From Cinnamomum chago (lineage: Eukaryota; Streptophyta; Magnoliopsida; Laurales; Lauraceae): a stretch of 64,000 nucleotides of DNA. The notes under the pieces are model-generated. The model was given only the letters and a program-made list of their open reading frames with translations. It did not search any database and was not told the origin of the DNA. The first letter of the stretch is position 1, and each line of letters opens with the position of its first letter. Position numbers and translations under genes: made by a program. Location of the stretch: the NCBI GenBank assembly GCA_038049695.1, contig CP142452.1, positions 48,194,501 through 48,258,500 of the forward strand, read 5' to 3'. Below are positions 20,780 to 32,865 of this stretch, one piece after another.

Positions 20780-22486
20780 TGTTAGACTCCTACCCAAGCT
20801 AACCCGATTAGTATGTGCTTAGTTCTAAGTGGGTTTAGTTACCGTTGGGTTAGAAAATAATTAGTTTTAGTCTGGACATAGCTTTGGGAATTTTGGGAAC
20901 ATTTAGTGTTAGTCAGACACGCTCAGGGAGGCCTGAGTGTACGTGTAAGCTGGGGAGAATCATTTTGATTTTTCATTTTGATTATAATTTTTATTTCATT
21001 TGAATGGTTTTAATATTCGTTACAACTTTCGTTTTCAGCCCGTCCGTATTTGAAGCCCAAAAACCCAAGTTTAGGCCCAAAAAGGGTGAAATTGTCTTTT
21101 TATACCCAAATTTGGACACAAACTTCGAAATCTCAAAACCATGCCAAAATTATACTTTTTGGAAACTAGATTTTTCGAGGATCATTTTATCCTTCTTCCT
21201 CGAGTTCGTTTAGGAACCGCAAGATCATGTTTTTGTCAATGCAAGGATTAGACCTAATGGGTCCCATTTGTAAAGTACTTAAGTCATCTTCCTTCTCCCT
21301 CCTTTCATTCTAAATCCCTAACCCAGAGAACCAAGCTCAAAGAGAAAACGCTCTTTTCCTCTATCTTTCCCCATCTTGCATACCCTAGCTATGAGTTTCC
21401 AAATGAAATTCTAAGACCACCGCTCTCTTCCTCTCATCCCAAGCTTCCTATTGATGTCTTTTTCTTGAAAGTTATAGTTGGGCAAGCTCTCCATTGTCTT
21501 CATCTCTTCTTGTTTGGGCATCTCTAGGTAAGAGCTTTAACCCATCTTTTTCATGGAGCCTTTTTAGTTCCTAAAGATCTTGTTTTTTTCATACATGCAA
21601 ACCCATTCGTGGAATTGGATTTCTTTGTTTTCATTTTTGTTGAGTTTTGAATAGATTCTCATGGGGTTTTTGTAGTGTTTGGCTTAGCTCTTGAGTAGGA
21701 GTGCTTGAAGAGTGTTTGTGTGGCATTTGGGCAAAAAGGCAAGTAATCTCTATGGTTCAATGTTGCATGTGTGTTTGTGAATTACATTGTTATTCTTGAA
21801 AGTTTGTATATAAAATTGTTAATAATCTTCATTGTTATGTTTTCCATGGATTCTTTTTATGTGATTTCCATTCAAGTACATGTATTAATGTCAAGTGCCT
21901 TTCTAAATCTTTAGATTTCTACTTGTTTTCAAATCCTTGTCTCATTTGAAAACTTGGATTTGTTTTGATAGAGAATGGTGATTGTGGATTATGTGGTATG
22001 GAAATGTAAAAATTGACCCTTGGAGAGCATGGAGACTCAAGGGATTACATGTGGTATAAGGTTGAGAAGAGGGAAAGAAATGTATTAGAAACTATGCATC
22101 AGAAGGGCAGTTTCTGCACTCAGCGCACAGGCAGAAGCCTGTTCGCCCACTATCTGGTCCGGGCGCAGACAGAAGTCTGTTTGCTCGAGCAACCCTTGGG
22201 TCCGCTCTAGCGAACAGTCCACTGTCTGGCCTACAGAAAGACAGAGAGTTGTTCGCTTATGCGACCCTTGTGGTCCGCTCGAGCGAAGTATCAATTTCGC
22301 TCAAGCGAACCTGCTAGATTCAGAAATGAATTTTGTTTCCATTTGTGTATTTTCTTGAAGATTGAAAACTAGACTTTGTTAAGAGCTTAAACCTGTCACC
22401 GTGTAAATGGAACTCCTAAATGCAACCCAACCTTGGGAGCACCAATTCATGTTTATTCTTGACATTTGGGTCCTAATCAGACAAAT
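20780..22486 (+). mobile_element. Tekay subfamily A 5' LTR, first part
   Basis: The LTR begins TGTTAGACTCC at 20780, inside the LTR above. It runs to 22486, where the copia element is inserted, and continues at 49026-50209. The two parts sum to about 2.89 kb, near the 2965 and 3001 bp of the complete LTRs at 26192 and 32866. The block at 21015-21215 is conserved in all Tekay LTRs here. Confidence 0.88.
22109..22315. repeat. Palindrome cassette, XhoI-core type
   Basis: Dyads around CTCGAG and close variants (GCTCGAGCAACC, GCTCGAGCGAAG) lie in imperfect tandem text that also contains CTGTCTGG and GACAGA. The cassette occupies the same slot, about 1.3-1.5 kb from the LTR start, that holds NheI-core dyads in the LTRs at 26192 and 32866. 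Confidence 0.85.
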
Positions 22487-24165
22487 TGTTAGATTGTATG
22501 GACTCAATCCATCAGTTGATGTAATAAATTGATTAATTTCTTTATTTATCAATAAAATCATGCTTTCCTTTCATGAGATGAATGGTATTTTATTAGTTAA
22601 TGCACATAACCAATACATATGATATGATGGTTCATGAGCTGAACCGGGTCTCATTAGTATATTAGATGTGATATATGTATATAGATGAGATCCACATACG
22701 AGAGATATGTGTCACAAATCTTATACTTAAAAATATCTTCACAACCAGTGATGAGACTGGGCATTTCATCTGATAAGGTTGCAGCACTTTGATCACTATA
22801 AGATAGTGTGATTTGTCTCGATCATCAGAATGTAAGATTCTGGATCATAGTGCTAGTACATTGGATGTATTGAAGGACCATGAGAAGCACCTTATGAAAT
22901 ATTGTCTCGATTTAAGGACTGCTCTCATAATTCCCTAGTAATAGGCTCTCAATCCTGAGACATTGATGAACTCAAGTTTCTATCTATTCATTTGCTTTGA
23001 GTCACCAATGAGTGAGGCCAACTGTAGGTCAACACCTCGGTGTCTTGGGTATTTGGTAGTAGGACTGTGGGAACATACAATGATCAAGATGGAATCTATC
23101 TATATTATCCCCTTGTGCCAATTAATGGATTTATCATTAGTAAGTGCGCACCCATCTCGATTAAGAGTTAATTGGATGGTACTGATGATCACTGTGATTA
23201 ATTGGGGCTCAAGGATAATAAGATGTGGATCTAAGATTGGATATGGCAGATTTATTCCAATTGATCCATGGATAATGATAGAGGGGCCTACTTGTGGTAA
23301 TTGAGAAGTTTATGGTCTTCATTGTAATTTATTCCTAAGACTGGAGTGCAATTGCATTTATATAGTGGTGTTATTTACAATTAACTGTGGGCCCAGATTG
23401 CACATTAGATGTGGGGTCGCGTGTCCCAGTTGGAGCCAGCTTTCTAAGGAATCCCTAGTAGTCCCCACGCTAGCCCAAGATATTAGAAAGTTACTAATTT
23501 TACTTGTGCTCTAAAAGGAATGAATTAGAAAGTTATTATTTCTATTTGAAGTGTGACTTCTAATAGTGGTAATAGTAAGCTACTAATTTGTATGGAAGTG
23601 TGACTTCTAATGCAAATTAGTAAGAGAGTTAAAAGAGGAGTGACGAGGGCTATAAATAAGGGAATAAACACCCTTGGACGTTCTACACATTGATTCACAC
23701 CCAGCTCTCTTTATTTGTGCTAGTGTTGCACAATTTTCTCCTATTCTCTCTCTTTTAGTTCTCTTCTAGTTCCTTGAAGTTTCTAGTAGGGTTTTCTCTT
23801 GGAGATCCCACCCATCTTCTTGAGAAAAGAGATCTGATAGAGGGTCATAGCGTGGAAGACAACAAGGTCTTGGAGATCTCTAATTGCTTCAAGAAGAGTT
23901 CTTGTTCTAGTTGATTGTCTTCTCCTCTATTAGAACACTACCGGGCTCCAAAGGTATAATATGCTTCTCCTCTTGTGGTAGATTATTTTGTTGCATGTAG
24001 TTGATGATTTCTATCTTCTACATAGGTTATATTGCTGTACATGATTGATGAGAATGAGGGATTGCATCCTGGATATGGTTAATGGCCTTCTGGATACTTG
24101 ATCCCTAAGTCAAGTGGATCAAAAAGAATTGAAAATCTATCCACGAGGCCCACCTCCTTCCAACA
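22487..24165 (+). mobile_element. copia 5' LTR
   Basis: Begins TGTTAGATTGTATGG and ends CCTTCCAACA, 1679 bp. The site where a solo LTR lies in the 3' copy is empty here: a single CCCCA at 23463-23467 is followed by the GCTAGCCC that occurs beyond the guest in the other LTR. The TATA-like CTATAAATAAGG is near 23650. A 113-residue open frame near 22963 recurs in the 3' LTR and is not a gene. Confidence 0.93.
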
Positions 24166-24167
24166 AT

Positions 24168-24180
24168 TGGTATCAGAGCC
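24168..24180 (+). other. copia primer binding site
   Basis: TGGTATCAGAGCC, a perfect match to the complement of the plant initiator Met tRNA 3' end, starts two bases after the LTR. Confidence 0.92.
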
Positions 24181-26055
24181 ATACCTCATCTCTAATCATG
24201 TTAGATCGGTGATCTAGATCTAATCTTTGCAGGAGATGCGAAGAGGATAGACCTAGGGCTATGTCAAGATCAGTTATGATTGAGTTTGTTCACTTTATGT
24301 AGTAAATTCATGTTTGGATAGTCACAAAAGGGTTTAATTATGATGGAAGGATGGTAGGATGCCATTCAGAGCCTTCAAAAGTGTTTTTGAGGTGTTAGTA
24401 CTCGAATTGAAAAAAACCTAATTTTCTGCCTTCGTTAGGCGGGTCGACCTGGCCCCACGCTCGGTCGACCGAGTGCCGGTAGGGTCGGTCGGCTGAGCCC
24501 TCTTGGCAGTTGACCGGGAATACAGGATCACTTTATTCTTTGATCCGAATTTTTTGGTCTGGGGGTGCTGCGCCCGAGTCCCCGCCGGGTGCGCTGCCCC
24601 CTGGGCTCCCTCGAGCTGACCGGGCAGCTCGACCCTGCCGGGGGACACCCCCAGACCCCCTCTGCGAAGTGCATATATTAAAAGGGTGGTTACTTTTGGC
24701 ATCTTATTTTTCCATTGTGGTTTGGTAACCTAGTTTTGTGAGATGCTTTGTTGTATGAGATACTAACTTGCAGCTAATAATGTCCTCTCCATATGGCCCA
24801 CAAGTCTTTTACTTTTTTTTATGGTTATTGGTTTATTTGAGGCTAAGTGTAAAGGGCATCATGGTTTCTTTGGTTTCCTGTGAAAGGGCAAGGCATGGTG
24901 AATTTCCCTATAGCCCTTTTATTTCCATGTTAAGATTACCATGTAAGTCACATAATTGAGGCATAGGAATTTATGTAATTTTTCTAAATTTGTAAATTCT
25001 GGTGATGTTCGAGACGAGGAAGGAAAGTAAAGTTGGAATCCTAATCAAAGAGTTTGAAGATTACCAAAAGCCTTTTGGTGATGCCCAAAGAGTTTGAGGA
25101 TGCCCAAAGTTTTGGAAAGTCTAGAAGTCCAAGAAGTCTATTCCGCATGGGCCATGTGGAGGAGAAGACTAGTTTCTAATTTTAGCACTTTCTATTTATG
25201 GATGAATGCTTGATTTAGATAGTATCCAAATCTGATCCAAACATAGCAATTACCAAAATTGGTCAAATCAAATTAATTTTCGGAAAGAGTTCTAACTAGA
25301 GTTGGTGGGCCCATGAGATGGATTCATTGCTAACACTAATTTAAGAAACTAGACTTTCCATAAAATAACTTGACTTGGAACCAATCATTGGTCATATCAT
25401 GAGATGATTTGATATCTATAATTGTGGGCCCAAATACCTAAAAGGAAATCCTCAATTCTAAAATATTAAGTGGGAGCGGGGCATTTAAATTTAGAAATCC
25501 ACATGGTTTTCCACCATAGGTCCATTGTAAGGAAAGTATTAGCCTCGCGCCATCTTGAGAATGGTCATTCCCCACGAAGGGCTTTTACTTGTCCAGTTAC
25601 TGGATATGGATCTCCTATGGATAGTGTTGGTGAGACAGGGTGGGGGCCCACTCCCCAAGGAGGAGCTGCCCGCAACGGTTGTCATGTAATGCTAGTTGGT
25701 AGGTCACACTTAACTAAAATAATGATATAGTATTCCAAAGGATTTGCCTCAAGTATTTTAGAAACCAAAGCTAATCGGGAGTCATTCATTATTTGGTATG
25801 AGATACCTAGATAATAATGAATGAAGGGGATCGTGGATAGTTAGTCCTAATCCTAGTTATGACCAACTTTGATCCGCACCAATCTAGTGGGTATTTGCAC
25901 TCCCCAAGGAGGCATACCCAGGGGATTGGGATTCCGATGTATTCTAAATTTAGTGGTTATGAGGATTCCCACATAAATTTGGCAGAATACTAAACCCTAA
26001 TGTCACTTAAATTCATTAATTGAATGTATGGTTATGTGATACAGTTTTTCAAGCA
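24181..26055 (+). mobile_element. copia 5' leader, non-coding
   Basis: About 1.9 kb without recognisable domains separates the PBS from gag. It contains a SalI-core dyad (CTCGGTCGACCGAG, 24460-24473) with neighbouring half sites (24430-24520). A GC-rich structured block follows at 24556-24657, closed by perfect 12-bp complementary arms (24556-24567 and 24646-24657). The rest is ordinary-looking unannotated leader. Confidence 0.7.
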
Positions 26056-26186
26056 TGAATTCAAATACTTTCAATCCACTTGCGACCATCCTCAACCAGA
26101 ATAACTTCGTGGGATCCAACTATGGAGACTGGAAACGGAACTTGGACATTGTCTTGACCGCCTCAGGTTATAAATATGTCCTTACC
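26056..26186 (+). mobile_element. copia gag, N-terminal part
   Basis: Encodes the conserved copia Gag start, including NFVGSNYGDWKRNLDIVL and ASGYKYVLTK. The Tekay element is inserted directly after this. Gag homology resumes on the other side at 35872. Confidence 0.85.
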
Positions 26187-27379
26187 AAAACTCTTAGACC
26201 CCGACGCAGACCAAGTCGATTAGTGTGCGATTAGTATGTGTTTAGTCCTAAGTGGGTTTAGTCGTTGTTGGGTTAGAAGTAATTAGTTTAGTTTTGGACA
26301 TAGCTTTGGGAATTTTGAGAGCGTTTATATTAGTCAGATACACTCAGGAAGGCCTGAGTGCACATGTAAGCTTAGGAAGATCATGTTGGTTTCCGTGTGA
26401 TTGTGATTTTGATTTCATTCGAATGATTTTTCTATGAGTTACAACTTTCGTTTTTAGCCCATTCATGTTTGAAGCCCAAAAACCCAAGTTTTGGCCCAAA
26501 GAGGGTAAAATTGTCTTTTATGAACAAATCTGGACACAATTTTCGAGATCTCAGAACCATGTCAAAAATATACTTTTTGGAAACTAGATATTTCGAGGAT
26601 CGTTTTATCCTTCTTCGTCGAAGTCATCCGAGGTCCGCAAGATCGTGTTTTGGTCACTTCAAGATTCAGCTAGTTGGGGCCCATTGTCTTCACTTAATCC
26701 CCCTCTCCCTCTCTTTTCATTCACTTTACCAATTCTCTGCAATTTCTGAACCTAGGGCAAGGAAAACCCTTTTCTCTTCCTCTTCAATTTCCTCTTGCAT
26801 GAGCTAGCTAGAAGACTCCAAATAGAATTCCAAGACCATCATCTTCTTCATCTCCTTGCAAGCTTTCCATTGATACCAATTTCTTGGAGTTTCTTGTGGA
26901 ACAAGCTCTACATTTTCTTCATTCCTTCTTGTGTGGCCATTTCTAGGTAAGAGCTTCAACCCATGTTTTTCATGAAGTATTTTGGTTCCTTAAAGATCAT
27001 GTTTTTCATGTTTTCAAACCCTTTTGTCGAAATGGGTTCCTTGTTCCCATTTTAAGTGAGTTTGTGTGGTTTTCTTGGGTTTCCTTGTAGCATTGGATAG
27101 CTTGAGTGAAGTGCTTGAAATGGACTGTTAGCTTTGGTCAAGGCAAGTAATCTCTATAGGTCCATTGTGCATGTGTATTTTAAGCTTCCTTGTTGTTTTA
27201 GAAATCTTGCATATAAATATGTTTATAAGCTTCATGATCATGTTTTCCTTGGGTTGAATGTTTGAAATTGGGAAAAATGTGTGTTTTGTCCCTGGGAGAG
27301 CATGTAGGCTCAGGGAGTGCTAGTGGAATGAGGAACAAGAAGAAAGGAAGGAAGAAATGTAAAAATCTGAACTGGACTG

Positions 27380-27815
27380 CATTTTCCGGTGCAGTTCAAT
27401 CAGCCGTCGGTCGGCTGGCGGCTAGCCTAAATCCTCATTTCGGTTAACCGTGAGCTGACCGAGCTCGGCGGTTCCCTTCCCAGAGGCTGACATTGCGACC
27501 GTGGGTTACGATCAGCGAGCGGCTAGCCGCCATACCCCATCTCGGCTAACCGCTGGCCAACCGCGCGTTGTCGGTTCCTTTTCCCGAGAGCAACATTTCA
27601 GACTGGGTTTCAACGGTCAGCCCTTTGGTCAACTTACGGCTAACCGCCAAGTCCCAGTTCGGCTAACCGTGAGCTAACCGCAGTTAGTTCGATTCCTTTT
27701 CCAGAGAGCTGCACTGAACCTGGTTTTCCAGCGGTCAGCTTGTCGGTCAGTTGGCGGCTAGCCGCTAGACCCTAGTTCGGCTAGCCGACACCTGACCGCG
27801 AGGTGACCGAAATTG
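27380..27815. repeat. Palindrome cassette, NheI-core type
   Basis: About four imperfect units of roughly 110 bp each carry a GGTCAGC...GGCTAGCCG...GGCTAACCG...GCTGACCG pattern. GCGGCTAGCCGC at 27519-27530 is a perfect 12-bp palindrome. The units are joined by GGTTCCCTTCCCAGAG-like linkers. Confidence 0.88.
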
Positions 27816-28428
27816 ACAAATCTCTTGTTTTGAAGAGTTTTTGCAAGAATGAAAACTAGAACATGTTAAGTGGCCTTTAGCCTGATATTATGCACTCGAA
27901 ACCCGAGATGTCCTTGAACTTCTGGGGCACCAATTCTGTTTTAATTCCAACATCTAGGCTTCGGCTGCACAACGATCAACCAAAGGTCCTTGCATGAGCT
28001 TGATAGGCTTTGTATTCGTACTTTGGTTTCGATATAATGAATATCATCGTGTACTCGTTTTGAAGATGTGTTTCAAGAAAAAGGGGATCACTTCCTAAGC
28101 GTGTTATGCATATTAATTATGCCCTTGCTAGTCGTGTTTATCGTGTTTTGATAAGTGATTTCCCCCTTTTTATCTCGACATGTTTTGATAGTGTTTCGCG
28201 TGTTTTGTGCATTCGTGAATTAAGTAACACCACTGAGCTTGGACTGCCCTTTCAGTTTGATCCACTGTCTGGGGGTCCTTAAACATGGGGACTGTCTGCA
28301 GACTGGTCGTGTATTTATTACACATCGTGCGTGTCCGGTTCCGCGGCCGGAATTCCCATCTTTGTGGGAAATCGTGTCGTGCTTATATTATGTATATTGT
28401 GCTTGTCGTGCGTGCTTGCTCTTTTCAT

Positions 28429-28437
28429 TATATAAAT
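28429..28437 (+). promoter_or_regulatory. Candidate TATA box of the Tekay LTR
   Basis: TATATAAAT is preceded by TTTTCAT and followed by GATAGAGAAAGG. The inverted counterpart in the LTR at 61400-63587 is nearly the same, but the copies at 35140 and 49513 are weaker. It lies about 600-1050 bases downstream of the cassette. This is a sequence match only. Confidence 0.4.
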
Positions 28438-29160
28438 GATAGAGAAAGGATTGGCTCTTTGTGGATTGTAACTATTCATGAGATATTATGTACCCATGCT
28501 AGTTTGTTTTAGTATCCCAGCTTGTTATGTATTATCGAAAGTGTATCTCAGACATTGTAGTATTTTAAATCAAGGATTTGCTTATATGTTTCTTAAACGT
28601 TATTGTTTCATGCTTGCACCTAAATTGATTACCTGCCAAACCGTTGTGTTTGACCCTTGTTTGTTGGTGCCCAGGTGCAGGAGACGTTGCCTTTGAGGAG
28701 GAGCGTCAGGAGGAGGCTTGTGAGCCGACCCCTGTGAGAGAGTGGCAACCCGACGATGTCATCTAGACGTCGGGCAGGTTCTTGAGTCTCGTCATCTTTT
28801 GTTGGGTTTTCTTTTGTTATTTTGGAGAAGTGTATTGGCCTCTGTTGGCCTCTTATGGAATTGTAACAAAACTTAACTTACTTTGATTTAGTCTTATAAC
28901 TTGAATATTAATGGGAATGCCATGTTAACTTCTTTCTTTGATACTATGTCTTGTTATTATTTGTCATGGCACTTAAATATTTTATTGGTGCTCAGCTTGA
29001 TGTGTTTTGCTACACGCTTCTGCATACTTGATCATGTGAGTCAGATTCCGCGTGTCTTTGGGAATCCTCACCGCGGGAACCTGTGGGAAAGTAAATTTCC
29101 AATGTAAACAATCAACACACGTCGTGGGCCCGGGGATCCATTATGGGGTCGCGACAGGAC

Positions 29161-29177
29161 TGGTATCAGAGCGGGAC
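29161..29177 (+). other. Tekay primer binding site
   Basis: TGGTATCAGAGCGGGAC begins four bases after the LTR end; its first 12 bases match the complement of initiator Met tRNA. The same site is at 50214-50230. Confidence 0.9.
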
Positions 29178-29429
29178 ATGTTTCAGGCACTTAAAAGAAA
29201 CTAGAAAGGTCTTAGGAACGTGGCGAGGATTCGTGAGTTCGATAGACCACCTCAGCAGCAGAATCATATTAGACCACCTCAGCAGCAGCAGCAGGCTAGG
29301 CCACCGGCACAGAATCAGAATGCTCGTCCTCCACAGCAGAATATGCATGGCCAAGGAAGGCAGAATCAAGTACCAAACAGACTACAGATGCATGGACATT
29401 TGTATTATCTCAACCGTGCAGATGCTGAA

Positions 29430-29810
29430 GCTGCAGGAGACGTGGTAGAAGGTAAACTTCTTGTTCGTGGGGTAGAAGCCCAGATTTTATTTGATCCTGG
29501 ATCCACACATTCCTTTGCATCTCCTAGTTTTGCTAAGTTGATTGATGCACCATGTAGCGAATTGAATTACATTTTAGTAGTGACCACTCCAGTAGGGAAA
29601 CAAGTTGTGTGTAGAAACCATTACCCTAGTTGTACAGTTTTGTTAGGAGATGTTAATTTACCGGCCAACCTCATAGTTTTGGACATGCATGATTTTGATG
29701 TCATTTTAGGCATGGATTGGTTAGATGCATATCATGCCATTATGGATTGTTTTAGTAAGACCATCACATTCAGATTCCAAGGGCCACAGGCAGAATTGAT
29801 ATTTCAGGGG
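29430..29810 (+). mobile_element. Tekay protease region
   Basis: Retropepsin-like segment with the active-site triad written FDPGSTHSF (DPGS in place of the common DTGA/DSGA, normal for Tekay) and a downstream DVILGMDWL motif. Protease would cut the polyprotein into its functional parts. Upstream lies a Gln/Pro-rich stretch typical of the gag end. Confidence 0.88.
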
Positions 29811-29929
29811 AACAGGTGAAAATCTCAGGCAGGGTTTATTTCAGTTTTGAAGGCAAGCAGATTAGTTCAGAGTGGTTGTCAGGCATTTATTGCGTTTATC
29901 ACGGAGGATAAACAGTCCCAAAGGGTGGA

Positions 29930-31290
29930 GGATATCCCCATTGGGTGTGAATTTTTGGATGTTTTTCCAGAAGAAATCCCGGGTTTACCACCAATTAGAG
30001 AAGTTGAGTTCACGATTGAGCTCCTTCCAGGGACAACTCCGATCTCGATTGCACCATACAGGATGGCTCCAGCAGAGATGGGTGTGCTAAAGCTCCAATT
30101 GCAGGATTTGTTGAGCAAAGGTTTTATTAGGCCAAGTGTTTCACCGTGGGGAGCACCGGTGTTATTTGTGAAAAAGAAGGATGGAAGTTTAAGAATGTGC
30201 AAAGATTACAGGAAGTTGAACCATGTGACGGTGAAGAACAAATATCCATTGCCAAGGATAGACGAATTGTTTGATCAATTGCAAGGAGCAGCCTATTTTT
30301 CCAAGATAGACTTGAGGTCAGGGTACCATCAGTTGAGAGTTAGAGACTCAGATGTTCAGAAGACAGCTTTTAGAACAAGATATGGGCACTATGAGTTCTT
30401 CGTGATGCCTTTTGGTTTGACAAATGCACCCGTAGTCTTTATGGCTTTGATGAACAAGGTCTTCGCACCTTATTTGGACCACTCTACAGTAGTGTTTATT
30501 GACGATGTCCTTGTGTATTCCAAGAGTAAGAAGGAACATGAAGAACATTTGAGGACAGCGTTGCAGCTCTTAAGGGACAACCAGTTATATACAAAACTCA
30601 GTAAGTGTGAATTCTGGTTAGAGCAAGTTGCTTTTCTAGGCCACATCATCTCCAGAGAATTTTTAGCAGTTGATCCAGCTAAGATAGAGGCAGTTGTTAG
30701 TTGGGTGAGGCCAAGTAGTGTGACCGAAATTAGAAGCTTTTTGGGGTTAGCCGGCTACTACAGAAGATTTGTCCAAGGTTTTTCGTCCATTGCAGCCCCG
30801 TTGACAAAATTGACTAAGAAGAATGTCCCATTTGTTTGGACTGATCAGTGTGAAACCAGTTTTCAGGAGTTGAAGGAAAGGTTAACCACAGCTCCAATCC
30901 TTACATTACCCTCGAGCAACGATGGATTTATTCTTTATACAGATGCTTCGAATGTGGGACTGGGTTGTGATGCAAGAGGGCAAGGTGATTGCTTATGGCT
31001 CGAGACAGTTGAAGGACCATGAGAAGAATTATGCGACTCACGACTTGGAGTTGGCAGCAGTTGTTTTTGCATTGAAGATGTGGAGACACTACCTCTACGG
31101 AGAGAGATTTGAGGTCCATTCAGATCCCCGAAGTTTATAGTATTTGTTCTCGCAGAAGGAATTGAATATGAGGCAGAGAAGGTGGATGGAGTATATCAAA
31201 GATTATGACTTTCCAATCAAGAATCATCCATGCAAAGTGAATGTGGTAGCTGATGCTTTGAGCAGGAAATCAGTGGTTATGGCTAGTTTA
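29930..31290 (+). mobile_element. Tekay reverse transcriptase and RNase H region
   Basis: Reverse transcriptase motifs appear in order: [66 protein letters not shown] and the catalytic box [10 protein letters not shown] near 30495. RNase H follows with [11 protein letters not shown], then [20 protein letters not shown] and NVVADALSRK. This order and wording are those of Tekay/Del chromoviruses. Together they would copy the element RNA into DNA. The region is a fossil. Confidence 0.9.
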
Positions 31291-31479
31291 AGAGGAATGG
31301 GTGTCTTACAGCAGTTTGAAGAGTTGGGTGTAGAAGTACAAACCCTGAGATTGGGTGCGATGTTAGCGAACATGACAGTATCAGAACCTACCTTCATTCA
31401 GAAGATCAAGGAAAATCAGTTGCAAGACCCAGACTTGGCCAAGACAGTACAAGTTATTACTGAACGTCCCGATTTCAAG

Positions 31480-32640
31480 ATGGTGAATTGGATATTGTAT
31501 TTCCGTGACCGGTTGTGTGTGCTGAATGTGGATGATTTGAAGAATGAGATAATGAACGAAGCTCACAGCACGAGATATTCTATGCATCCGGGTAGCACGA
31601 AGATGTACCACAATTTGAAGAATAGATTTTGGTGGAACAACATGAAGAGAGAGATAGCAGCTTTTGTGTCTCGTTGTCTAACTTCAGTTGATCAAGGCAG
31701 AGCATCAGAAGCCTCCAGGCTTGTTACAACCGTTGGAAATTCCGGAGTGGAAATGGGAGCACATCACCATGGATTTCGTTTCCGGTTTGCCAAATACCAA
31801 GAAGGGGAATAATGCAATTTGGATCATTGTAGATCGTCTGACAAAGTCTGCTCACTTCATTCCGATGAAGACAGGGAATATGATGCATATGGCACCACTT
31901 GCGAAGTTATTTGTCGATGAGATTGTTAGTAAACATGGCCAGCCCGTCTCTATTACTTCAGACAGAGACAGTAGGTTTGTTTCAAAGTTTTGGAAAACTC
32001 TTCATGAGTCAATGGGTACTAAACTTCAGTTCAGCACAACTTATCATCCTCAGACCGATGGTTAGTCAGCAAGGACGATGCAGACTCTCGAAGACAAGTT
32101 GCGTGCTTGTGTATTGGATTTCAAGATTCTGTGGGATGAGTACTTACCTCTTTGTGAATTCGCTTATAACAATAGTTACCATTCGAGCATTGGCATGGCA
32201 CCTTTCGAGGCACTTTATGGTAGAAGATCCAGAACTCCGGTTTGCTAGGAAGAAGTCGGTGAACGTAGTTTTCATGGACCGACGATAGTTGGAGAGACAA
32301 GTGACAATGTGAAGCTGATTCAGGAACAGTTGAAGATCGCCCGAAGTAGGCAGAAGAGTTATGCAGATACTCGCCGAAGAGAGTTGCAGTTTCAAGTGGG
32401 TGACAAGGTGTTCTTGAAGATCTCACTAGTTAGAGGGGCGTTGAGGTTCGGACAGATGGGAAAATTGTCTGGAAGGTTTATTGGTCCGTATGAGATTTTG
32501 AGCAAGATTGGAGATGTTGCTTATAGACTTGCGTTACCGCCGGAACACTCCGGGGTACACAATGTATTTCATGTTTCTATGCTCAAGAAATATGTCTCTA
32601 GTCCTGCACACATACTACAGCATGAGCCTTTTATTGATTC
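31480..32640 (+). mobile_element. Tekay integrase region
   Basis: The HHCC zinc-binding segment ([20 protein letters not shown]) is followed by the catalytic core ([39 protein letters not shown]) and the C-terminal GPY/F-like part (GRFIGPYEILSKIGDVAYRL, HNVFHVSMLKKYV). Integrase joins element ends to chromosomal DNA and makes the 5-bp target duplications seen around this family. Confidence 0.9.
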
Positions 32641-32810
32641 GGGAAGATGCCTCGTATGTGGAAAGACCGATCAAGATCATTGACACCAAGGAGCAAGAAT
32701 TGCGAAACCGGACTATTCATTGGGTCAAGGTACTTTGGGAAAACCACGAGACAGAGGAAGCCACCTGGGAATTGAGAGAGTAAGTGCAGAGGAAGTATCC
32801 ACAGCTTTTA
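32640..32810 (+). mobile_element. Tekay chromodomain segment
   Basis: IIDTKEQELRNRTIHWVKVL, then ATWEL, at the polyprotein end matches the C-terminal chromodomain of Tekay elements. In the family it recognises modified histones and biases insertion into heterochromatin. That fits the dense nesting here. Confidence 0.82.
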
Positions 32811-32850
32811 CCAGAGGTAATTGTTTGATTTATTTGGTGGACCAAATATC

Positions 32851-32865
32851 CTAAGGGGTGGAGGA
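32851..32865 (+). promoter_or_regulatory. Tekay polypurine tract
   Basis: CTAAGGGGTGGAGGA directly abuts the 3' LTR start. A near-identical tract sits inverted at 60358-60372 and a related one at 20099-20111. Confidence 0.85.

Larger units (their letters stand above)
26192..29156 (+). mobile_element. Tekay 5' LTR (subfamily A)
   Basis: Starts TCTTAGACCCC (the 3' copy has TGTTAGACCCC) and ends GGGTCGCGACA. It contains the conserved block at 26435-26650, a NheI-core palindrome cassette (27380-27815) and a TATA-like TATATAAAT (28429-28437). Confidence 0.93.

Noticed and set aside
24580-24660. GC-rich stretch considered as a CpG island or a gene promoter
   Set aside because: It is a structured block in a copia leader with no gene downstream other than the element's gag.
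28239-28700. Overlapping open frames that repeat at 34950-35410 and inverted near 62054
   Set aside because: They are collinear parts of Tekay LTRs; their conservation reflects LTR copy identity.
29161-29177. Possible tRNA gene fragments at TGGTATCAGAGC sites
   Set aside because: They sit immediately after 5' LTR ends and are primer binding sites. No cloverleaf-forming sequence is nearby.
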